From contig NZ_JALLIN010000033.1 in the NCBI RefSeq assembly GCF_023630175.1, positions 1-64,000 on the forward strand: a stretch of DNA of 64,000 nucleotides, in the 5' to 3' direction. The notes beneath the pieces were generated by a model, which saw nothing but the letters and a program-made list of their open reading frames with translations, was not told the origin of the DNA and made no database searches. Position 1 is the first letter of the stretch; the number at the start of each line of letters is the position of its first letter. Shown in pieces: positions 1 through 6,476 of the stretch. The position numbers and the translations under genes were made by a program. The stretch comes from Streptomyces cellostaticus (GTDB lineage: Bacteria > Actinomycetota > Actinomycetes > Streptomycetales > Streptomycetaceae).

Positions 1-207
1 CTCGGCAGGGGCCGCCACGGCCTCCGCCTCGGCCATCTCGTCCACTTCCGCGGCCGGTATGGCCGGCACGGTGACCTCGGCGGGAGCCTCGGCCGCGCCG
101 GGCGGGCCGGCGGGGCGGGAGGCGGCACGGCGACGCCTGCGCGGCGGCAGGGTGTCGCTCGGCGTGTTCAGTTCGGAACCCTCGTTGGGTTCGGTCGGTT
201 CGAGCAT
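1..207 (-). CDS. rne: Ribonuclease E/G family protein, N-terminal part only
   Basis: The first 69 codons of a minus-strand gene that leaves the window on the left. The visible protein begins MLEPTEPNEGSELNTPSDTL, followed by a run of arginines (residues 23-27) and an Ala/Pro/Glu-rich low-complexity stretch. This matches my recollection of the disordered N-terminal extension of streptomycete RNase E/G enzymes, which cleave single-stranded RNA in mRNA decay and rRNA maturation. The ATG is preceded by GGGAG about 10 bases upstream. The TIGR03936-type gene immediately upstream is the usual neighbour of this nuclease. No catalytic S1 or DNase-like domain lies in the window, so the call rests on the N-terminus and synteny. 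Confidence 0.75.
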   Translation of the reverse strand, partial: MLEPTEPNEGSELNTPSDTLPPRRRRRAASRPAGPPGAAEAPAEVTVPAIPAAEVDEMAEAEAVAAPAE

Positions 208-469
208 GCGGGCGTTTCTCCCGTCAGGCTCCCGGGCGCCGCGCCTGGTCCGGCGCCGGTCCCGAGGGACCGTTCACCGTTGACGTCCGCGGTCCGCGCG
301 ATGCGCGGTGACCGCCGTCCGGGGCGCGGGCGCCGCACGGGAGCACTCTGTGTCCTGTCTCGCCGGTTCCGTACGCCTTGTCGGTACGGCCTGGCGAAAG
401 TCTTCTGGTAGGTGCGCTGCCCGACCCAGGTGGCTCCCGAGTACGAGGGCGGCGCTACGGCGGCCGTCC

Positions 470-1288
470 CTACGCGGAACCTTCCGGCGTCGGCGCCGTC
501 GCGGCGGCGGCCGGTGCGGCCGTCAGGGCCTCGGCTGCCTCGCGGTCGGGCGCGAGCGGGTCGGTCACCGTGCCGGTCTCTTCATCGAACAGCCCCTGCG
601 CCAGCCTGGTCACCGCTGCGGGGACCGGCGGCGCCAGGTCGGCCACGGCGCGGAGACCGGACAGGACGTCGTCGGGTCGTACGGCAGGCGTCACGTGCCG
701 AACAACCAGGCGCAGTATCGCACAGGGCCGGTCGGTCGGCCCATCAGCCCGCGAGCCGTGCGTTTCCAGGTTGGCGACCGCCTGGCGGGCGTCGAAGGTG
801 CGGACGCCGTTCTTGGTGGTGCGCTGCACCTCGACGGTGTCGGCCGCCATGAAGGCCTCGACGGCGCGCCGGGCGTCCAGCGGGTCGACGCCGTCCAGCC
901 GCAGCTCCCACACGGAGGCCGTGAGCCGGTCGGCGAGTCCCGAGGTCCGTGCCTCGACCGCGTCGACGACGTCCAGCCCGGTGGGCAGCGACTCGTCGAG
1001 GAGGACGCGCAGGGTCTCGGGGTCCCGCGCCGCGGTCAGCGCGATCTCCAGGTACTCCGCCTCACTGCCCGTGCCGGTGGGTGCGGCATTGGCGTACGAC
1101 ACCTTCGGATGCGGTGTGAACCCCGCCGAGTACGCCATGGGCACCTCGGCGCGGCGCAGCGCACGCTCGAAGGCGCGCTGGAAGTCACGGTGGCTGGTGA
1201 ACCGGAGGCGGCCGCGCTTGGTGTAGCACAGTCGGATGCGCTGCACCGCGGGTGCGGGCGGCGGGCCTTCGGGCTGTCGCTTGCCCAG
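470..1288 (-). CDS. TIGR03936 family (DUF2344) radical SAM-linked protein
   Basis: A 272-residue protein whose conserved N-terminal block (RIRLCYTKRGRLRFTSHRD, then FTPHPKVSYANA) is diagnostic of the DUF2344/TIGR03936 family. Members are normally encoded beside, or fused to, a TIGR03960 B12-binding radical SAM protein, and their biochemical role is not established. The partner gene here is far away (37343-39319). The start is unusual: the best ribosome-binding site (AAGGA) precedes a CTG at 1288 that lies four bases beyond the stop of the upstream gene, which suggests translational coupling. A GTG at 1246 is the next option but has no clear Shine-Dalgarno sequence. The C-terminus is Ala/Pro rich. 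Confidence 0.85.
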   Translation of the reverse strand: MGKRQPEGPPPAPAVQRIRLCYTKRGRLRFTSHRDFQRAFERALRRAEVPMAYSAGFTPHPKVSYANAAPTGTGSEAEYLEIALTAARDPETLRVLLDESLPTGLDVVDAVEARTSGLADRLTASVWELRLDGVDPLDARRAVEAFMAADTVEVQRTTKNGVRTFDARQAVANLETHGSRADGPTDRPCAILRLVVRHVTPAVRPDDVLSGLRAVADLAPPVPAAVTRLAQGLFDEETGTVTDPLAPDREAAEALTAAPAAAATAPTPEGSA

Positions 1289-1292
1289 TGTC

Positions 1293-2330
1293 CTAGTCCT
1301 TCGTGAGTGCGGTGGTACTCCTACCAAGAGTACGTGTCCCGCGGCCCGTGGGTTCCCGCCGGTCCGCGGGAGCCGCCGGCCGGGGCCCGCCGAGCAGCGT
1401 CCGCCCGAGCTCCGCGCGGGCCCGCCGCACGGTGTCACGGGCGGCGGCCCGAGCCTGCCGTACGCTCCGCCCCACCGCGCGCGCCGCCTCGGCGGCGGGC
1501 CGCAGCACATGGTCCCGGAGGACGTGCCCGGCGGGCGTGAGGACCGTCCGGTACACCTGGCGCGCCGGCTCCACGAGGACCCACCGCACGAGGATCCCCA
1601 GCACCCGCCCGGCGGCCCGGGAGATCCGCCCGGCGATCCGCCAGGCGTGTCCGAGGGCCTGCCCGGTCTCCCGCGCGACGACGGCCAGGACCCGGCCCAC
1701 GGGCACCAGCACCCGGTGCCACAGGGCGCGGGCGGGCAGGACGAGCAGGACGCGGGCCGTCCGGTACAGGGCGGCGCCGGTCCCGGTGACGACGGCGGTC
1801 ACGAGCCACGCCAGGGCCCGCCCCGCGGGCGCGAGCACCCGTGCGTACAGCCACCGCGCCGGGACGACCAGCAGATACCGCCCCAGCCGGGCCACGACGG
1901 CGCACACCACCGCGCCGACCGCCGCGAGCAGCAGGCCGGCGCCCTCCAGCAGCCGGGCGATCCCCCGCCCGACCGGAGCCAGCACGCGCGCGTACAGCCA
2001 CCGGAGCGCGGCCCCGGTCACCCGCGCGACCCGGACGAGGCCATGCCCGAGGGGCGTCAGCACGTACCGGTACAGCCATGACCCCGGTACGACGACGAGC
2101 ACGTTCCCGAGCCACCCCAGCACCTTTCCGGCGGGCACCAGGACCCACCGCCACAGCGCGACGAACGGCCACACGAACAGGGCCCGGCCGAGCCACCGCA
2201 GCGCGCGGCCGAGCGGACGCAGCACCGTGCGGGACAGGAAGCGCCCGGCGACGGTCAGCGCGTCCCACGCCAGCCGCACGGGCACCACCAGCACGAGCAC
2301 GACGATCCGTACCGGAACGCGGATCGCCAC
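1293..2330 (-). CDS. Repeat-containing hydrophobic membrane protein
   Basis: A 345-residue protein of unknown function. It begins with a hydrophobic segment (IRVPVRIVVLVLVVPVRL) and contains at least seven copies of a V-L-x-P-x-G motif, usually preceded by an aromatic pair. These lie at about residues 36, 63, 90, 116, 165, 207 and 263; the first four are spaced almost exactly 27 residues apart. Stretches between motifs are hydrophobic or Arg/Ala rich, so the protein may be an array of amphipathic or membrane-dipping hairpins. The C-terminal 70 residues are basic and probably disordered. The GTG at 2330 is chosen because GGAGGG lies about 10 bases upstream. It is apparently co-translated with the downstream TIGR03936 gene. 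Confidence 0.7.
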   Translation of the reverse strand: MAIRVPVRIVVLVLVVPVRLAWDALTVAGRFLSRTVLRPLGRALRWLGRALFVWPFVALWRWVLVPAGKVLGWLGNVLVVVPGSWLYRYVLTPLGHGLVRVARVTGAALRWLYARVLAPVGRGIARLLEGAGLLLAAVGAVVCAVVARLGRYLLVVPARWLYARVLAPAGRALAWLVTAVVTGTGAALYRTARVLLVLPARALWHRVLVPVGRVLAVVARETGQALGHAWRIAGRISRAAGRVLGILVRWVLVEPARQVYRTVLTPAGHVLRDHVLRPAAEAARAVGRSVRQARAAARDTVRRARAELGRTLLGGPRPAAPADRREPTGRGTRTLGRSTTALTKD

Positions 2331-2644
2331 GGTCAGGCACCCCTCCGCGTGCTGCGGCCGGGCGGGCGGCTTGTCGAGGTCCATACCCGTACGGACGCGG
2401 CGGGCACCCCCGTGGATGCGCCAGGTGCACAGCCCTGTGAGGTCGGGGACGCGGCCGGCCGAAGCCGCCGGGCAGGCCCTGAGGGCTGTCCCGCAATTCC
2501 CGGCGGGCGCACGAATGACGGCTACGGCACCTCGCCGCGTTGCCGGATCGCCCGAACACACCCGGTATGAGGCCGACCCTCCGCCGTGCGACGCACCGCA
2601 TCCGACGCCGCGCGCCGACCCGACCGGGGATTACGGGACAGCCC
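2331..2644. other. Intergenic region upstream of the repeat membrane protein
   Basis: This 314-base gap separates two minus-strand genes. It should hold the promoter of the 1293-2330 gene and any terminator of the 2645-3244 gene. A 15-base sequence at 2478-2492 recurs in inverted orientation at 2635-2649, 142 bases away. I see no convincing coding sequence. Confidence 0.4.
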
Positions 2645-3244
2645 TCAGGCCACGCGCGCCTTGTACGACTCCGGGTAGCGCTCGGTGAACCTGATGACCC
2701 CGACCAGCAGGACGATCGGGACGACCCAGTTGAGCCAGTCGTCCATGGACGGGTTCCGGACGGCCAGCCAGGTGGAGAGCGCCATGAGGGCGAAGACCAC
2801 GCCCCAGGCCGCCGTCAGCACCCGGTTGATGTGCGCGAAGACGGGCGAGTCCCAGTACTCGCGGGGCGTCTGCTGCCGGGCGTACTGCGCCGTGAAGGGA
2901 TCGGCGAACAGCGATCCCAGCGCGACGACGGCCACGACACCGTTGGAGACGACCTGGGCGTAGGTCTCCAGCCAGATGAGCTGTGAGCGGTCCAGGGCGA
3001 GCGCCAGGACCGTGATGACCGCGAAGAACACGATGCCGACCATGTCCAGGAGGTAGAACCTGCCCCGGAGCGTGTCCTTGCCCGACAGCGCGACGGCGGC
3101 GATCAGCGCGGCGAGTGCCGCGTACTGCCAGGTGCTGGGGCCGGCGACCACGCCGAAGATGATCCAGGGGGCGAACGAGAAGAACACTCCGCCCGTGCCC
3201 GCGGGCCTGCGGGTCGGTGCCCGCGTCGTCGTCTGCCGGGCCAT
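2645..3244 (-). CDS. Hypothetical multi-pass membrane protein
   Basis: A 199-residue protein with a short basic N-terminus (MARQTTTRAPTRRPAG) followed by about five hydrophobic segments, beginning at FFSFAPWIIFGVVAG and ending at WVVPIVLLVGVIRF. I do not recognise a named family. A central soluble stretch contains ARQQTPREYWDSP. The ATG at 3244 is supported by GGGAGG six bases upstream; an upstream in-frame start at 3292 has no such site. The gene diverges from the hydrolase gene that starts at 3410, so the 165 bases between them must carry two promoters. Confidence 0.7.
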   Translation of the reverse strand: MARQTTTRAPTRRPAGTGGVFFSFAPWIIFGVVAGPSTWQYAALAALIAAVALSGKDTLRGRFYLLDMVGIVFFAVITVLALALDRSQLIWLETYAQVVSNGVVAVVALGSLFADPFTAQYARQQTPREYWDSPVFAHINRVLTAAWGVVFALMALSTWLAVRNPSMDDWLNWVVPIVLLVGVIRFTERYPESYKARVA

Positions 3245-3409
3245 GGGAGTCCTCCCGTCGGATGTCGGGACCGCCCCACCTCGCACCTCCATCGTCGCGT
3301 GGCCGGACGCGTGCCGCCCGTCGTGCGCGGCGGGCGGCCGGCCCCTACGGTGGGAGACGCGGTCCGGACGTGCGGGGGGATGCCGTCACGGCCTGTCCCG
3401 GGAGCCGCC

Positions 3410-4657
3410 ATGCCCTACCGATTCAGCGAGAACGTCCAGTTCGACTACGAGATCCGGCTGGCCCTGGGCTCGGCCTGGCGCCAGGGGGCGGATCCCGGCG
3501 AGGTACTGGCCACCGCCGCGGCCGTCGCGGACGCCGACGGGCAGCGGTGGTTCGACGCCTGGGCGGGCCTGGGCCGCGCGGTCCGGGAGCAGGCCGACCG
3601 CGACACGGCGGGCGGGCACACGGTGAGCGCCCGGGACGGTTACCTGCGTGCCGCGGGCTACTTCGGCACGGCCCTGGTGGCCGTCGACGCGGTCACGGAT
3701 CCCGGGACACGGCCGGTCGAGGTGTTCCGGGAGCACCGCGCGTGCTTCGACCGCTTCCTGCGGGCCTGGGACCCGCCGGCCGAGCCGGTGGCCGTGCCGT
3801 ACGAGGGCACGTCGCTGCCCGGATACCTCGTCGGCCCGCCCGGCGCGGGTGGGCCGCTGCCGACACTGATCGCCAACAACGGCAGTGACGGCGCGGTCAG
3901 CTCCGCCTGGACACTGCTCGGCGCGCCGGCGGTGGCCCGCGGGTACCGGGTCCTGCTCTTCGACGGGCCCGGCCAGCAGTCGACGCTCTTCGAACGCGGG
4001 ATGACCTTCCGGCCCGACTGGGAGAACGTCGTCACCCCGGTCGTGGACTTCCTCCGCGCCCGACCCGACGTCGACTCCCGGCGGATCGTCCTGGCCGGCA
4101 TCAGTCAGGCCGGGTACTGGGTGCCGCGCGCCCTCGCCTTCGAGCACCGGATCGCCGCCGCGGTCGCGGACCCGGGTGTGGTCCGGGTGGCGGACGGCTG
4201 GTGGCCCAACCTGGGTCCGGAGCTGAGGGAGTTGTGGGAGTCCGGCGACCGCGAGGCCTTCGACGGCTTCCTCGGGGAGGGCCTGGCGCAGGACCCGGCG
4301 CTCGCCGCGATGTGGCGCTGGCGGGCCAAGCCGTACGGCATCGACTCGCCCTTCGATCTGCTGACGGAGATCTCCCGGTACGACGTCACGCCCGTCGCCG
4401 GCCGGATCACCACCCCGCTGCTGATCACCGAACCGGACGGCGAGCATTTCTGGCCCGGTGCTTCCAGGGAGTTGTACGACCTTCTGCCCGGCTCCGGGCA
4501 ACTGGTGCGCTTCACCGAGGAGGAGGGTGCGCACCTGCACTGCGAGCCGCTGGGCCGGGCCCTGTTCGAGCAGCGTGTCTTCGACTGGCTGGACGCCCGC
4601 GTCGCCACCGCCGGGGCGTCCCTGTCACCGAACGACCACAGCCGGATAACACATTGA
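3410..4657 (+). CDS. Alpha/beta hydrolase (dipeptidyl-peptidase/esterase-like)
   Basis: A 415-residue cytoplasmic hydrolase. The N-terminal third (about 130 residues) is a helical cap-like segment. The alpha/beta-hydrolase fold follows, with an oxyanion region near PTLIANNGSDGA and a nucleophile elbow G-I-S-Q-A-G at about residues 230-235. Candidate acid and histidine are in TEPDGEHFWPG and in the conserved tail EEGAHLHCEP. Length and architecture resemble proteins annotated as dipeptidyl aminopeptidase/acylaminoacyl-peptidase-like esterases. The substrate cannot be inferred. The ATG at 3410 has GGGAG five bases upstream; the ORF extends further upstream but without a better start. Confidence 0.8.
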   Translation: MPYRFSENVQFDYEIRLALGSAWRQGADPGEVLATAAAVADADGQRWFDAWAGLGRAVREQADRDTAGGHTVSARDGYLRAAGYFGTALVAVDAVTDPGTRPVEVFREHRACFDRFLRAWDPPAEPVAVPYEGTSLPGYLVGPPGAGGPLPTLIANNGSDGAVSSAWTLLGAPAVARGYRVLLFDGPGQQSTLFERGMTFRPDWENVVTPVVDFLRARPDVDSRRIVLAGISQAGYWVPRALAFEHRIAAAVADPGVVRVADGWWPNLGPELRELWESGDREAFDGFLGEGLAQDPALAAMWRWRAKPYGIDSPFDLLTEISRYDVTPVAGRITTPLLITEPDGEHFWPGASRELYDLLPGSGQLVRFTEEEGAHLHCEPLGRALFEQRVFDWLDARVATAGASLSPNDHSRITH

Positions 4658-4682
4658 CCAGCCCACGCCAAAGGCATGGTTT

Positions 4683-4699
4683 CCAGTCACCGTGACTGG
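4683..4699. promoter_or_regulatory. 8-bp inverted repeat upstream of DUF805 gene
   Basis: CCAGTCAC, one base, then GTGACTGG, located 45 bases before the DUF805 start codon. The symmetry and short spacer suit a dimeric repressor operator better than a terminator. No binding protein can be named. Confidence 0.3.
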
Positions 4700-4743
4700 T
4701 TCGATGGTAGGCCAACTGAGCTTGCCACCTGGGGGGGACAGCC

Positions 4744-5097
4744 ATGCACTGGTACATCGACGTCCTGAAGAAGTACGCCGTGTTCAGCGGCCGCGCGCGG
4801 CGGCAGGAATACTGGATGTTCTTCCTGTTCAACATCGTCATCAGCATCGTGCTGACGATCATCGACGCGGCCATCGGCTCGAGCGTCCCCGCCGTCATCT
4901 ACTCGCTCGCCACCCTGCTGCCCGGTCTCGGCGTCGCGGTCCGCCGGCTGCACGACACCGGCCGTTCGGGCTGGTGGCTCCTGATCGGCTTCGTCCCGCT
5001 GGTCGGCATGATCATCCTGATCGTCTTCCTCGCCACCGAGGGCAAGCCGGAGAGCAACCAGTACGGCCCGAACCCGAAGTACGCCCAGGCCGCCTGA
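4744..5097 (+). CDS. DUF805 membrane protein
   Basis: A 117-residue integral membrane protein with the DUF805 pattern: an N-terminal YAVFSGRARRQEYWMF block, three to four hydrophobic helices, and the family signature VRRLHDTGRSGWWLL around residues 66-80. The tail is GPNPKY-like, which is also typical. The molecular role of the family is unknown. A very strong purine-rich site (GGGGGG) lies six bases before the ATG. A hairpin at 5192-5225 probably ends the transcript, so the gene seems to be monocistronic. Confidence 0.9.
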   Translation: MHWYIDVLKKYAVFSGRARRQEYWMFFLFNIVISIVLTIIDAAIGSSVPAVIYSLATLLPGLGVAVRRLHDTGRSGWWLLIGFVPLVGMIILIVFLATEGKPESNQYGPNPKYAQAA

Positions 5098-5490
5098 GCG
5101 GGCATCGGCACGGGGGCCCGCGGGAGCCGGCGCTTCCCAGGGGTCGCCGCCGCACGTGATCGTGTTGATCACCCCGCGAGCGGTGCACGCAGGACGCTCG
5201 GCCGTGGTTTCCCGGCCGAGCGTCCGGCGTGGGCGGCCGTCGAGTCCGGCTGCTAGGCCCCCGGGGCCGTCCCGGTGCGGCCCGCGCCCACAGCGCGGCG
5301 GAGGGCCGGGAGGCAAGCCCGGTACGGCCATCGGACGCACAGTGCGGGCCCATCGGATGGAGACCGGCCGGTAACCGGCGAACCCCGGTGGCCTCGCGGG
5401 GAGTGCTGTTTCGACCTCCTGCCCGAGATGGTCCGGGGCCCTTTCGTACGGCCGGACGCTCGCGGCGGGCACGACTCGGAAAGGCCCCCC
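5098..5490. other. Intergenic region between DUF805 and beta-helix genes
   Basis: This 393-base gap contains a terminator-like hairpin at 5192-5225 and, to its right, the presumed promoter of the secreted beta-helix gene. I found no convincing small gene on either strand. Confidence 0.4.
5192..5225 (+). terminator. Hairpin terminator after DUF805 gene
   Basis: A 13-base stem (GGACGCTCGGCCG with its complement) around an eight-base loop, about 95 bases after the DUF805 stop. There is no T-run, which is normal for terminators in high-GC actinobacteria. Confidence 0.5.
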
Positions 5491-6402
5491 ATGCTTACTC
5501 GGAAGTCAGTCGCCCGGACCGCTCAGGTGCTGTGCATAGGCGTCGCCGCCACCTTCGCCCAGACCGCGCTTGCCCCCGCGGCGTCGGCCGCCACCCTGCC
5601 GGTGGCATGCAGCCAGACCGCCCTGGTCAATGCGATCAACACGGCCAATGGCACCGCCGCGAGCGACACCCTGAAACTGGCCCGTGGCTGCCGGTACTCG
5701 CTGACCGCCGAGCTGCCCGCGATCACCTCTCCCATCGTCGTCAACGGCAACGACGCACTCATCACCCGTGCCGTTACGGCCCCCGCCTTCCGCATCCTCA
5801 CCGTCGACGGCGGCAACCTGACCCTTCGGGCGCTCAGAGTCACCAACGGCGACGCCACGGGCAGCCCGATCGCGAACGGTGCCGGCGGCGGCATCGTCGT
5901 CACCAGTGGCGGCACCCTGACCGCCAGCGCCGTCGTGGTTCGGGGCAACCAGGCCAACTTCGGTGGCGGTATCAGCAACTTCAGCGGCTCCACCACGACG
6001 GTCAACGCCAGCGTGGTCTCGGACAACACCGCCGCGAACAACGGCGGCGGCCTCGTCAGCGACGGCACCCTGACCGTCAGTGCCTCGAACGTCTCGAGGA
6101 ACACGGCCGGCGTCGCGGGCGGCGGCATCGCCAACATCGGACAGCTCACGGTGCGCGCCAGCAACATCAGGAACAACAACGCGAACACCGGCGGCGGGCT
6201 GGCCAACGGCGTGCCCAGTGTCGCCGGCGGCACCTCCACGGTGAGCGTCAGCAACATCAGCAACAACACCGCCGACGGCACCAACCCCGGTGGTGTCTAC
6301 AACAACGGCGGCACCGTGACCCTGTACCTGAGCACGGTCTTCAACAACACCCCCAACAACTGCGCGACCAGCCCGAGCCCGGTCCCCGGCTGCTTCAACT
6401 GA
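5491..6402 (+). CDS. Secreted right-handed beta-helix repeat protein
   Basis: A 303-residue exported protein. A Sec signal peptide (about residues 1-33, with Ala-rich cleavage near ASA-AT) precedes repeats of about 25-30 residues of the form N-G-G-G-[IL]-x-N-x-G-x-[LV]-T-[LV]-x-x-S-x-[VI]-x-x-N-x-A. This is the pattern of parallel beta-helix proteins related to polymorphic outer membrane protein (Pmp) repeats and pectate-lyase folds. No catalytic residues stand out, so it may be adhesive or structural rather than an enzyme. Two cysteines flank the C-terminus. GGAAAGG lies six bases upstream of the ATG. Confidence 0.8.
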   Translation: MLTRKSVARTAQVLCIGVAATFAQTALAPAASAATLPVACSQTALVNAINTANGTAASDTLKLARGCRYSLTAELPAITSPIVVNGNDALITRAVTAPAFRILTVDGGNLTLRALRVTNGDATGSPIANGAGGGIVVTSGGTLTASAVVVRGNQANFGGGISNFSGSTTTVNASVVSDNTAANNGGGLVSDGTLTVSASNVSRNTAGVAGGGIANIGQLTVRASNIRNNNANTGGGLANGVPSVAGGTSTVSVSNISNNTADGTNPGGVYNNGGTVTLYLSTVFNNTPNNCATSPSPVPGCFN

Positions 6403-6476
6403 CCGGTCCCGCACAGCACGAGGTACCCCCTCCGGTCGATGATGCGGCTGGTGGGGGCGCCCGCGTCCGCTCGGTC

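Noticed and set aside
2478..2649. 15-base inverted repeat separated by 142 bases
   Set aside because: The spacing is too large for a hairpin of obvious function and the right arm overlaps the end of a coding sequence. It is probably chance in GC-rich DNA.
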